From contig MPNO01000022.1 of NCBI GenBank assembly GCA_002239065.1, positions 1 through 61,681 of the forward strand: DNA of 61,681 nucleotides, given 5' to 3'. Shown here in pieces: positions 33,853 through 42,297 of this stretch (the first letter of the stretch is position 1; each line of letters starts with the position of its first letter). Both the position numbers and the translations under genes were made by a program. The DNA is from Defluviicoccus sp. bin129. Its GTDB lineage: Bacteria; Pseudomonadota; Alphaproteobacteria; MPNO01. The notes beneath the pieces were generated by a model, which saw only the letters and a list, made by a program, of their open reading frames with translations, made no database searches and was not told the DNA's origin.

Positions 33853-35772
33853 CTACCCGGTCGATGGTTTCCCTGAGCTGTCGCCAGGCTCACGACCGCT
33901 TCTTGTCTTCGACAGCCAGAACCAAAGGGCCAGGGCCGCCGCGACCCCGATGACATCGCTGAACGTCTCCGACGTCATCAACGCCAATCCGACCGCAACG
34001 AGCAGGAGCCGCTCCAGCCAGTGCAGCCGCCGGATGATGAAGCCTGCCACCGCCGCGGCGAGGCAGCCGGCGCCTGCGATCGCCGTCGCCATCGCGATCA
34101 CGACATCGAGCCAGTGACCGACAAGGAGCAGTTCCGGGTAGAGCACGAACAGGAACGGCGCGACATAGGCGACCACGCTGAGCTTCATCCCCTCGATGCC
34201 GGTACGAAAGGGATCCGCGCCGGCCATCGGGCCGGAGACGAAGCACGCGAAGGCCATCGGGGGCGTCACGTAGGACATGATGCCGAAATAGTAGATGAAG
34301 AGATGGGCCGCCAGGGGTTCGATGCCGAATTCCTGAAGCGCCGGCGCGACCAGGACGGCGAGGAGGATGTAAATCGCGACCGCCGGCATGCCCATGCCCA
34401 GGACGATGCTGGCGAAGGCGGTAAAGACGAGCAGGACCGGCAGCGCGTCGCTCGCCATCAGGATCAATGCCTGCGACAGGGTGGAGCCGAGACCGGTGAT
34501 GTTGACCACGCCCAGTATCAAGCCGGCCAGGGCGGCGATGACGACCGGTTGAACCAGCGAGCGCCCGGTGCTTTCGATCACGCCGAGGAGCTCGCGCGGG
34601 CGAAGCCTCGCGCGGTTGACGGCTGCCATGATCAACAGCAACGCAGCCGTGGCGTAGATCACCGACGTGTCGGGGGCCAGGAATTTCACGAAGAGGCAAT
34701 AGATCAAAATCGCGAGGGGAACGACGAACATCAACGCGCCGCGCAGCATGCTCTCGATCCGCGGAAGATCTTCGGGCTTCACATTGGGCAGATTTTCGCG
34801 TTCAGCCACCAGATGCACCTGGATGAAGACGGCGATGTAATACAGCAGCGCCGGCCCCAACGCGGCGAGCGCGACTTCGCTGTATGGAATTTCGGTGAAC
34901 TCGGCCATCAGGAACGCGGCCGCCCCCATGACCGGCGGCGCGAGCAACCCGCCGGACGACGCCACCGCCTCCACACCGCCCGCGAACGCCGGTCGGTACC
35001 CCACCCGCTTCATCAGCGGGATCGTGACCATTCCGGTGAACGCGACATTGGCTGCGGCACTTCCGGTCATGGTGCCGAACAGCGAGCTGGAAAGGATGCT
35101 CATCTTTGCCGGGCCGCCGCGATACCGGCCCATGGCACGCATGGACAGATCCGTCAGGAACTGCCCGCCGCCGCTGGCGAACAACAGGTTTCCAAAAAGG
35201 ACGAAAGCCAGTACCACGCCAGCCATGACCCCCAGCGGCGCGCCGTAAAGCCCCGAAGGATCGAAATAGAGGTAGGTGACCGCTCGCGGCCAGGATGCCG
35301 GCCGGGCGTAGAGTATGTCGGGGAAATAATCGGAATAGACGGCGTACAGAATGAAGATCGCGACGACGATGATAAGCGGCATGCCCGCGGTGCGCCGCAC
35401 CATCTCGAACACCAACACGATTCCGATGCCGCCAAGGACGAGCCGTTCGGTGTTGACGAACTCCATCAGCGTCGTGATGTCGGCGAACGTGACGGCGATG
35501 TAGACATTGCAGGCCAGGGCGCCGGCAATGCAGATCCAATCGTACCACGGTGCTCCGGTCTGTCCCGCCAGCCGCTTGATCGGGGGGTAGGCGAGGAAGA
35601 CGTGGACGGAGGTCAGCGCGAGGATGATGGAGAGATACTGGGAGCGATGGTAGGAGACGCCAGCGTAAAGCGGCAGGTTAAGAATATCCGCGATACCGAT
35701 GACCACCATGGCCATCAAGGTGAATCGCGCGATCCACCCTGATGGCCCCGTCAGATTTCGCTGTGCGCCCAC
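33853..35772 (-). CDS. TRAP transporter fused permease (TAXI type)
   Basis: A 639-residue membrane protein fusing the small and large TRAP permease parts, the form that serves TAXI receptors. Core motifs are GGGQFLTDLSMRAMGRYRGG, GSAAANVAFTGMVTIPLMKR, SSGGLLAPPVMGAAAFLMAE and GMGMPAVAIYILLAVLVAPAL. The start is a GTG at 35772. It follows the TAXI receptor gene by 38 bases on the same strand. A Lys/Arg-rich tail ends the protein. Confidence 0.92.
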   Translation of the reverse strand: MGAQRNLTGPSGWIARFTLMAMVVIGIADILNLPLYAGVSYHRSQYLSIILALTSVHVFLAYPPIKRLAGQTGAPWYDWICIAGALACNVYIAVTFADITTLMEFVNTERLVLGGIGIVLVFEMVRRTAGMPLIIVVAIFILYAVYSDYFPDILYARPASWPRAVTYLYFDPSGLYGAPLGVMAGVVLAFVLFGNLLFASGGGQFLTDLSMRAMGRYRGGPAKMSILSSSLFGTMTGSAAANVAFTGMVTIPLMKRVGYRPAFAGGVEAVASSGGLLAPPVMGAAAFLMAEFTEIPYSEVALAALGPALLYYIAVFIQVHLVAERENLPNVKPEDLPRIESMLRGALMFVVPLAILIYCLFVKFLAPDTSVIYATAALLLIMAAVNRARLRPRELLGVIESTGRSLVQPVVIAALAGLILGVVNITGLGSTLSQALILMASDALPVLLVFTAFASIVLGMGMPAVAIYILLAVLVAPALQEFGIEPLAAHLFIYYFGIMSYVTPPMAFACFVSGPMAGADPFRTGIEGMKLSVVAYVAPFLFVLYPELLLVGHWLDVVIAMATAIAGAGCLAAAVAGFIIRRLHWLERLLLVAVGLALMTSETFSDVIGVAAALALWFWLSKTRSGREPGDSSGKPSTG

Positions 35773-35810
35773 GCGCTTGCACGCGTCAGCAGACAGCGGT
35801 GCTCATGAAC

Positions 35811-36881
35811 TCAACCCTTGGACCGCCGCACCAGCTCGGCCTGACGCGTTTCGAGGTCTTCCTTCCAAAGGCCTTTCGACTTGTAGAACGTCACCGCGCC
35901 CGGGTGGTAGGGCATCACGGTGTGAGCGCCCGCCCAGCGCTTGTCGGCGGGGAGCCAGCCCCTGACAAGGGGGTGGGACTTTCCGAGGTCGTCCTGGTGC
36001 GCGTAGAGCGTTTCGAGCACGCGCTGGACGACTCCCTTGTCCAGGCTGTTTCGGGCAATGATGCAATAGTCGAACGTCAAGGCCTGAATCGGCTTGTCGA
36101 CTCCGGGTACGCCCGCGCGTTGCGTGCTGATGTAATAGGCCGGTTCGACTTTCTGCATCCGCGCGACCGCCGCCGCATCGGTATACATCGGAACGAAGCG
36201 GACCTTGCGCGCGGCATTCATCCGTTGAATCAGGGGAATCCCGGGTGGCGTGCCCACGACATCGAACTTGTTCGTGTTCCACAGATTTACCAGCACCTTG
36301 TAGGACGAGACGGGAACGGCGGTGAGCCCCGCCTCTTCGAGCCCGCCGGCAAACCCGAGATTGGCAAGCCCCGCGAGATTTAGATGGTCGATGACAGGAT
36401 TGATCCACTTGTGGCTGAGGCGCTTGCCCTTCATCCACGTCTTGAGCTGGTCGGTCGTGTGGACCGGTGAATCCGCCGGGACCATGAACGCCCATGACTG
36501 CTTACGCCCTAGAGCGACCAGCGAGAACGTGCGGTTGGGCTTGCCGGCATAGGCATTGGTGCCCCAATACGCCCAGGACAGCTCGGTCACCGAGGTCATG
36601 CCCAGATCGATGTCGCCGCTCTTGATCATTCCCATCCACTTGGCGGCGTTGCCGACCGCGCGGACCGTCGCCTTCGTTCCCACGTGCTGGGTGAGCACCT
36701 TGGCAAACCCGTTCGCCATGGTGTTTGCGACGCCGCCCACGCGGTTCGAAGCGATGATGATCTGCTTGGGCAGCTCGACCTTCATGGCGGCGGACTCGGC
36801 ATTCGCCGCCGACGGCGCCCCCGAGGCCATCGCCCCGACGATCACCGCTACCGCAAGCGTCGACAATACTTTATGAGCCAT
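35811..36881 (-). CDS. TAXI-family TRAP substrate-binding protein
   Basis: A 356-residue TAXI receptor with a signal peptide (VLSTLAVAVIVGAMASGAPSA, cut near ANAES). The core GGVANTMANGFAKVL and KSGDIDLGMTSVTELSWAYWG are TAXI-like, and residues about 280-330 give the closing lobe. It feeds the fused permease encoded downstream. TAXI receptors are known to bind glutamate or other organic acids in a few cases; the ligand here is open. A second, unexported TAXI-like gene lies 50 bases upstream. Confidence 0.9.
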   Translation of the reverse strand: MAHKVLSTLAVAVIVGAMASGAPSAANAESAAMKVELPKQIIIASNRVGGVANTMANGFAKVLTQHVGTKATVRAVGNAAKWMGMIKSGDIDLGMTSVTELSWAYWGTNAYAGKPNRTFSLVALGRKQSWAFMVPADSPVHTTDQLKTWMKGKRLSHKWINPVIDHLNLAGLANLGFAGGLEEAGLTAVPVSSYKVLVNLWNTNKFDVVGTPPGIPLIQRMNAARKVRFVPMYTDAAAVARMQKVEPAYYISTQRAGVPGVDKPIQALTFDYCIIARNSLDKGVVQRVLETLYAHQDDLGKSHPLVRGWLPADKRWAGAHTVMPYHPGAVTFYKSKGLWKEDLETRQAELVRRSKG

Positions 36882-36931
36882 CTCTTCCTCCCTTCGGTGT
36901 TCCCGGCGCTGGATGCCCGACGCACTCCCCG

Positions 36932-37885
36932 TCAGAGGTACCCCTTCTCGCGGTAATACTTTTCTGCACCGGGATGCAGCGGCACGGGCACGTTGCCGCC
37001 GATCCACGACATGTCGACCGGCCCGGTCAACGCCGCGTGAGGTTGCGGAAACATTCGTTCGATGTCGCCTTTCTGCTCGTCGAGCGCCGCGATCGTCAGA
37101 TAGGCGAGCTCCTCGTCCATGTCCTCGCTGCAGAACAGGATCCAGCCGCTGAAATCCACCGTGGGCACGTCCTCGGTCATACCGCGGTAGCGGGTCCTCT
37201 CGATCACTCCGCGTTGCCAGCCGCGCTCTGTCTCGAGCCTTTGCAGCACGTCTTCTTCGACCGGGAGGAACACGATGTCGTGTTGCTCCGTCAGCGTGGT
37301 CCAGCGCCTGGTCATCAGGGCCTCGTCGAATATGGCGTCGAAGCCGGGCGAGGCGGGCGCGATACCCGGCTGATTGATGAACCTGGGGCGGTCTCGCAGC
37401 AGCTTGCCGCCCCAGCTCTCGATTTCCTCGAAGGTGATGCCGTGCTCGTTGAGAATGATCTCGGTCGCCCACACCGCGGGATGTCGGTTCTCCGGCGGCA
37501 CCGTCGAGACCTTGAGCGGATATTGTTGCTCGCGCAAATCGCCGAAGGTGTTGATGCCGCATTCCTTTCGCACGGCGAACGCCATCCGGTCGTCATGCGG
37601 GAAATGGGCGAGCGCGCGCACCGGCATGGGCCTGTCGAAAGGATCGCGCCCCTCCATCGCCAAACGAACCATCCACGCCGGAGTCGTGATCGCCATGTGG
37701 AAGGCCCCGCTGCAAACCAAGTCGACGCCCTGGAAGCACATCTCGCCGGGGTCGGCGGTGGTGACCGACGCGGTCGAACCCTTGGGGAGCCGGCTGTAGT
37801 AGCCGTCGAGCCCGAGCGCGATGCGGCCGCCGATGGTGAGCCAGTTATGGCCGCCGCCCAGAATGCGCACGTCGATCCGTTCCAC
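36932..37885 (-). CDS. TAXI-like protein without signal peptide
   Basis: A 317-residue protein resembling a TAXI receptor (RILGGGHNWLTIGGRIALGL start; GGKLLRDRPRFINQPG; VPVPLHPGAEKYYREKGYL end, like the TAXI C-terminus of the neighbour). It starts directly at the mature fold with no export signal, and no alternative upstream start gives one before the Rieske ferredoxin gene. It may act in the cytoplasm as a binding or sensor protein, or be an enzyme using this fold. It lies between the ferredoxin gene and the exported TAXI receptor. Confidence 0.78.
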   Translation of the reverse strand: MERIDVRILGGGHNWLTIGGRIALGLDGYYSRLPKGSTASVTTADPGEMCFQGVDLVCSGAFHMAITTPAWMVRLAMEGRDPFDRPMPVRALAHFPHDDRMAFAVRKECGINTFGDLREQQYPLKVSTVPPENRHPAVWATEIILNEHGITFEEIESWGGKLLRDRPRFINQPGIAPASPGFDAIFDEALMTRRWTTLTEQHDIVFLPVEEDVLQRLETERGWQRGVIERTRYRGMTEDVPTVDFSGWILFCSEDMDEELAYLTIAALDEQKGDIERMFPQPHAALTGPVDMSWIGGNVPVPLHPGAEKYYREKGYL

Positions 37886-37898
37886 TGTCTTCTCCCCG

Positions 37899-38231
37899 TT
37901 AGCGGGCGATCCTCACGAACACGTCTCCGTCTCTGATGTCGACAGGGTATACCGTGGCCGCACCCCGGACGTCCGACAGGACATTCTTGCCGGTACGCAG
38001 GTCGTAGCGGAACCGGTGCCAGGGGCAGGTTACCTCCAGCCGCTCGATGCTGACGATGCCTTCACCCAGCGGGCCGTGCCAGTGCGGGCAGACGTTGTCG
38101 AGCGCAAAGACTTCGTCCGCGACGCGGAAGAGTGCGATCGCCCGATCTTCGGCACGCACGACCCGTCCCGCCCCTTCGGGGACTTCCGCGACCGCGCAGA
38201 CCCGCACCGGCGTTCCGGGCTCCGCTACCAT
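37899..38231 (-). CDS. Rieske [2Fe-2S] ferredoxin
   Basis: A 110-residue Rieske protein. Ligands CPHWHG (Cys and His) and CPWHRF (Cys and His) are intact with the usual spacing. It could carry electrons to a Rieske oxygenase, or serve as the small subunit of one. No oxygenase alpha subunit adjoins; the nearest are at 23.5-25.9 kb. The start overlaps the stop of the upstream double-CxxC gene by 7 bases, so they are translated together. Confidence 0.92.
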   Translation of the reverse strand: MVAEPGTPVRVCAVAEVPEGAGRVVRAEDRAIALFRVADEVFALDNVCPHWHGPLGEGIVSIERLEVTCPWHRFRYDLRTGKNVLSDVRGAATVYPVDIRDGDVFVRIAR

Positions 38232-38800
38232 CGAGCGCGCGCTCCCGATTCAGCCGGGTTGTCCTCGGAGGGGTAGAATCCGTATGCGAGGGGATGGACA
38301 TGACCGCATTCGGGACAGGTACGGAGCCGCTCGTCGTCGTTGAAGGCGCGCGCCAAGCCCAGCTCGGCGTCCCAGAATCTTTTCCACCGCGCGATTCCGG
38401 TGTCGAAGTCTCGCCGGTTGAATTGGCATGCGCATTTGGGACAGACCCAGAGGAGCGCGTCCCGACCGTAGTTGCCGGGTCGGCCGCCGGTGACCAGGAG
38501 ATAATAGACCTCTCCCTGCTGGCGGGTGCGGAAATAGATCATGTCGGCATCGCAGATTCGCCAGTAGCCGAACAGATGTTCGATATGATACGGCGTGCCC
38601 CCCCGGATGACGTGCATCAGGTCGTCCTTCTCGGGGATTCGGAGCGCTCCCGCGTCGTGCAGCTCCCAGACCGTGAGCGGAGGATCGTCCTCGGGAAAAC
38701 ATCCCGACCAGACCACATAATCGACCGTCGCCTGCCACCGGCCGAAACCGTCGCCCTCCGGTTTCAGGGGGATGTCGTAGTGCAGGATTGGCGTGTCCAC
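38225..38800 (-). CDS. 3-HAO-like cupin protein with two CxxC pairs (paralogue 1)
   Basis: A 191-residue protein. The C-terminal half has Cys120-x2-Cys123 and Cys162-x2-Cys165-Gly-His, the same layout as the rubredoxin-like iron site of bacterial 3-hydroxyanthranilate dioxygenase, and the order of a central beta-rich part before it is alike. The N-terminal half is diverged: GTPYHIEHLFGYW (His72, His75) is shared with the next gene, while the 3-HAO iron triad is not visible. It is translationally coupled to the Rieske ferredoxin. It may be an oxygenase, an isomerase or an electron-transfer partner. Family placement is by pattern only. Confidence 0.6.
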   Translation of the reverse strand: MDTPILHYDIPLKPEGDGFGRWQATVDYVVWSGCFPEDDPPLTVWELHDAGALRIPEKDDLMHVIRGGTPYHIEHLFGYWRICDADMIYFRTRQQGEVYYLLVTGGRPGNYGRDALLWVCPKCACQFNRRDFDTGIARWKRFWDAELGLARAFNDDERLRTCPECGHVHPLAYGFYPSEDNPAESGARARW

Positions 38801-38830
38801 CGCTGGCGATCCCGGCTCCGCTGCGTCCCT

Positions 38831-39469
38831 CTACCAGAGCTTTCGCGCCGCCGCTTCTTCCGGGGTGTCCTTTGCGCTGTTCCAGCAATAGCCCAGCGGA
38901 TTGTCGTGGCCGCATTCCGGGCAGTGTCGATTGGCGGGATCCGCGTTGTACGAGCGAACCGCCCTGGCTTCGGCCTTCCAGAATCCGTTGAAGCCCAGCC
39001 TGCCGGTCTCGTAGACGAAGTCGTAGAGCAGCGTCAGGCATTCCTCGCAATACCAGGAAAAGGCGTCTGTCTCGTCACCGGTCGGATTGCCCATCACCAC
39101 GACGAAATACCCCATTTCGCCCGGCACCCGCTCGGGGATCGGCATGTACAGCTCGTCCTTGTCGTTGACGTGCCAGTAGCCGAAATTGTGCGATACCGTG
39201 TGCGGCGTCCCGGCGGTGGTGACATGAACCGACAGCGGGCTGTGCGACCATTCGACCAGGCCATTCGGCCCCAACTCCAGGTGACGGCTGATATTTCCCT
39301 TCCTGGGATCGTTCAGCCCCGCCGAGGAGATGCTGCGGCGGCGCAAGCCGAGGACATTGTCGCCGGTCGCCTTGAATGTCGAATAGTGCTTGAGAACGCG
39401 ATCCTCGAAGAAGTCCCAATCGTCCACGATCTTCTCGAGCGGCTCGTCGATCATGATCTCGGTGAACAT
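38831..39469 (-). CDS. 3-HAO-like cupin protein with two CxxC pairs (paralogue 2)
   Basis: A 212-residue paralogue of the preceding protein. Shared points: GTPHTVSHNFGYWH (His90, His94), Cys141-x2-Cys144 after DAFSWY (compare DAFEWFC in the true 3-HAO of this window), Cys183-x2-Cys186-Gly-His, and an R/K-x-W C-terminus. An N-terminal extension of about 20 residues is acidic. The pair probably forms a heterodimer. Role unknown; located between a VOC protein and the ferredoxin gene in a catabolic cluster. Confidence 0.6.
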   Translation of the reverse strand: MFTEIMIDEPLEKIVDDWDFFEDRVLKHYSTFKATGDNVLGLRRRSISSAGLNDPRKGNISRHLELGPNGLVEWSHSPLSVHVTTAGTPHTVSHNFGYWHVNDKDELYMPIPERVPGEMGYFVVVMGNPTGDETDAFSWYCEECLTLLYDFVYETGRLGFNGFWKAEARAVRSYNADPANRHCPECGHDNPLGYCWNSAKDTPEEAAARKLW

Positions 39470-39492
39470 GGCGCTATCGCTCCGATGTGGCG

Positions 39493-40032
39493 CTACTTGT
39501 ACCTCGTTTCGAACTTGACGGGTCCGTCCAGCGACCGGTTGCCCAGCTTCGCGTCTTCGGACAGCGGCGTGAGCTTGCCGTCGCCGTCATGCTCGACCCG
39601 GCCTTCCAGGTTGAACATCACGACAGCGAACTCGAACTGAATTCCGTCCGGGTCGGTGAAGTAGATCGATTTGTCGAACAGGTGTCGGCCCGTGACTTCC
39701 GAGACCTCGACGCCCGCGGACGCCACGCGCCGCCGCATTTCCTCGAGCTCTTCCTCGGTGTCGACGTGGAAGGCCAGATGGTAGAACCCGGCATAGCTCC
39801 GATCGTCGACCTGCGGCGGCGGCTTCAGCTCTCTCCCCGGCCAGTACCAGTAAGAGATGACCTGGTCGCGACCGATGTCGATCATGAAGTGATGGCGTTC
39901 CGGGTTGTGCAGCACGAGGTCGAGCTGGCACCGCATGCCGATCGACTCCCAGAACGCGACCGTCCGGTCCATGTCCGTGCAGGCGAATTGTACGTGATCG
40001 ACGCCCTTCAGGCCGAGGGCTGAATTTCGCAT
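39493..40032 (-). CDS. VOC-family (glyoxalase/extradiol-type) protein
   Basis: A 179-residue single-module VOC protein. Candidate metal ligands are His13 (VDHVQF), His85 (FYHLAF) and Glu134 (QFEFAV), the usual His-His-Glu pattern; a YFTDPDG turn precedes the Glu. Could be a ring-cleaving dioxygenase, an isomerase or a lyase. ATG 40032 was chosen as the family start; the open frame runs 13 codons further up. Same strand and close spacing (23 bases) to the double-CxxC genes. Confidence 0.82.
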   Translation of the reverse strand: MRNSALGLKGVDHVQFACTDMDRTVAFWESIGMRCQLDLVLHNPERHHFMIDIGRDQVISYWYWPGRELKPPPQVDDRSYAGFYHLAFHVDTEEELEEMRRRVASAGVEVSEVTGRHLFDKSIYFTDPDGIQFEFAVVMFNLEGRVEHDGDGKLTPLSEDAKLGNRSLDGPVKFETRYK

Positions 40033-40171
40033 CGGCGGTATATTCCCGCTGGACCTGTTGACCGCACGCAAATGTCCGCGAAGGTAAGAAGGAATCCTTC
40101 CAAGCCGAGCCTGACAGTCCGGGGAAGGATTGGCAAGCGGCTTGCACCCGTCGGCAGAAGTCCGGGCCCGC

Positions 40172-41425
40172 TCAGCTCAAGGCCAGGAGTTCCTGACGAC
40201 GCTTGCCCAGCCGTTCTGCGCCATTGCGGGTGACGACCACGCTGTCACCCCATTTGCAGAAATCGGGGGCTTCCTCGACCGTCGTCGACGGCTTGACCGC
40301 GAAGCAGCACCCCTCCTCCAGCACCATGTCGAGCACCTCGGCCGGATTCGGCCGGCCGGCGACGACCAGCGGTCCATCGTCGCCGGTCCCGCGGCCATGC
40401 ATGCCGAGCCCCGTAACGGCACGGCCCTTCATTCCGTGAACCCGCGCGGTGTCGACCGCGTCGCGTATGGTCGCCCCCGGCCGCATTGCCGCAACCGCGC
40501 GGTCGAAGGCTTCGATGCTCATCGCCATCGCCTCGCGCAGTCGCTCGGGCGGCTTGCCGAAATACGCCGTCTGGTCGATCTGCGCGATGTGCCCGCCCCA
40601 GCGCCCCTCGATCTCCATGTTGAAGACGTCGCCTTCCTGAAAGTCCCGGAACGACGGTTGCTCCAGCCGATGGTAGGCGGCTCCCAGCGGCCCGGTTGCC
40701 CATCCGAACATGGGCGTGAAGCTTCCGCCTGCATCCGCGTTGGCGAACATCATGCGTGCGAAGACGTGACGTTCCGATACGCCGGGACGGGCGTGTTCGC
40801 GGATCGCGTCCAGCGTCGCCTCTGCGACCGCGGCGCCCTTGCGGAGGAACTCGATCTCCTCCGGGGACTTGCGCCACCGAGCCTCCCCCAGGATGCGGGT
40901 GGCGCTGACGAAGCGGGCCGTGGGGAAGGACTCAGTCAGGATCTGGACCGATCGCCAGTTCACCTCCCCTTCGGCCGAACGGCAATGGGTGTAGTGGTCG
41001 GAATCGAGCCCGGCAATGGCGATTGTCGCCTCCTGGTAGGGTGGATTCTCACGCAGCCATGAGGCGATCGTCGCGCCGCCGGCACCGCGGATCGCGGAGC
41101 GGATATCTGCGATCCAGTTCGATGACGGCCACACGCCGGAGCGCGACAGCCAGGCGGTCGCCTTTCCCTCGATCGGGAAAGCGACGGTCACCTCATCGCT
41201 GTTCTCGCCGAGCTGGGTCAGGTAGCGCGGATCGGCCTGGCCCCGGTCGTGGGCGTTGGTGCAGGGCAGGCAAACGATCAGATCGACGCCGTCGCGCTTC
41301 ATCAGCCTGCGCACCTTCGACCAGCGGCGGCGGCGCTCGTTGCGCGAAAATACCGCGTTGCTCCAGTCCTCCGACCATTTCTTGGGGTCGGTCTTGACGG
41401 CCGGCACCAGCTCGATGGATGTCAT
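40172..41425 (-). CDS. M24-fold (creatinase/aminopeptidase P-like) protein lacking metal ligands
   Basis: A 417-residue pita-bread-fold protein with an N-terminal creatinase-like domain (about 30-180) and a C-terminal M24 domain (about 190-410). The five metal-site positions of M24 peptidases are mostly changed: by alignment they read Glu271, Gln282, His343, Lys378 and a non-acidic residue near 393, where peptidases have Asp, Asp, His, Glu and Glu. Creatinase is the known metal-free relative that hydrolyses a small guanidino compound, so a C-N hydrolase acting on a small molecule is likely. ATG 41425 was chosen at the start of the conserved region. Confidence 0.8.
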   Translation of the reverse strand: MTSIELVPAVKTDPKKWSEDWSNAVFSRNERRRRWSKVRRLMKRDGVDLIVCLPCTNAHDRGQADPRYLTQLGENSDEVTVAFPIEGKATAWLSRSGVWPSSNWIADIRSAIRGAGGATIASWLRENPPYQEATIAIAGLDSDHYTHCRSAEGEVNWRSVQILTESFPTARFVSATRILGEARWRKSPEEIEFLRKGAAVAEATLDAIREHARPGVSERHVFARMMFANADAGGSFTPMFGWATGPLGAAYHRLEQPSFRDFQEGDVFNMEIEGRWGGHIAQIDQTAYFGKPPERLREAMAMSIEAFDRAVAAMRPGATIRDAVDTARVHGMKGRAVTGLGMHGRGTGDDGPLVVAGRPNPAEVLDMVLEEGCCFAVKPSTTVEEAPDFCKWGDSVVVTRNGAERLGKRRQELLALS

Positions 41426-41481
41426 CGGAGACCTCCTGCGATCGGTTGGGAGGATGACGCCTTGGGGTTTGCCCAAACGGC

Positions 41482-42270
41482 CTAGGGATAGACCAGGTCG
41501 CTGTCCTGGCGGACGAGGAATTTTCCGTGCCGCGCGAGAAAGTCCGCGACCACTTCGGTCAGCGCTTCCGGCCGATCGGCATCGATTGCGTGGGCTGCGT
41601 CGTACACCAGCATCAGGTGGCAATCGGGGAGGACCTGTCGATAGAGCCGCGCGCCTTCCGGCGGCGTGATCGTGTCCTCCGTACCGAAGAGAACCAGCAC
41701 CGGGAGGTCGAGGGCCGTCAATCGCTCCTCGAATTCGGCATCGCGCGCGGGGCCGAGCAGTCGGGTCGACAAGGCACGCTGTTTTGCATGCACTTCCGGC
41801 GGCACGGGATCGCGGCGCGCCTCCGGGCTCTCGGGGTGCCTGTGCAGGGTGTGCGGTCCGATGTCGGGCGCCGGGTTGATGCGGATCGCGGCCGGCGAAA
41901 TCAGGACCACGGAATCGACCGGCTCGCGCCGGTCGAGCGCCATCGAGAGAGCGAGCTTCCCGCCGAAGGACGTTCCCATCAGGTCGTAGCGCTCGATCCC
42001 CAGCGCGGCGATCGCCACATTCATGGTCGCGGCCAGATCGTCCATGGTTGCGGACCTGTGGTTGACCGGCGAGTTGCCGAAGCCCGGCGCCTCGAAAGCG
42101 ATCACCCGGCGGTCCCGGGCCAGAATGTCGTGCGTCCGCGACAGTCTGAGGCCGCCCCCGCCATGCAGGCAGATGAGGGATTTCCCGCGTCCCGCCTCAC
42201 GATATCGGATGCGAAACCCGTCGGCCTCGATTTCGGTGTCGCTGAAAGCCGCGCCCGGCGCCTCGATCAT
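41482..42270 (-). CDS. Alpha/beta hydrolase
   Basis: A 262-residue hydrolase. Oxyanion loop HGGGG (36-40), nucleophile Ser101 in GTSFGG, acid in FGTEDTITPP, and catalytic His in DAAHAIDADRP. It resembles ring-fission-product hydrolases (MhpC/BphD type) and N-formylmaleamate deformylase at the level of general fold. Placed between the M24-fold gene and a luciferase-like monooxygenase in a catabolic block, it probably cleaves a C-C, ester or amide bond in the shared pathway. The specific substrate cannot be assigned. Confidence 0.88.
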   Translation of the reverse strand: MIEAPGAAFSDTEIEADGFRIRYREAGRGKSLICLHGGGGLRLSRTHDILARDRRVIAFEAPGFGNSPVNHRSATMDDLAATMNVAIAALGIERYDLMGTSFGGKLALSMALDRREPVDSVVLISPAAIRINPAPDIGPHTLHRHPESPEARRDPVPPEVHAKQRALSTRLLGPARDAEFEERLTALDLPVLVLFGTEDTITPPEGARLYRQVLPDCHLMLVYDAAHAIDADRPEALTEVVADFLARHGKFLVRQDSDLVYP

Positions 42271-42297
42271 CGAAATACCTTCCCGCCCTTCCGCCGT

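Noticed and set aside
40089..40104. GAAGGAATCCTTC palindrome upstream of the VOC gene, considered as another TetR site.
   Set aside because: Half-sites face the opposite way and spacing is one base instead of four, so it does not match the tetR operator.
41482..42270. Naming this alpha/beta hydrolase NicD (N-formylmaleamate deformylase) because of the NicX-like gene.
   Set aside because: Fold-level similarity only; it lies 11 kb from the NicX-like gene in a different cluster.
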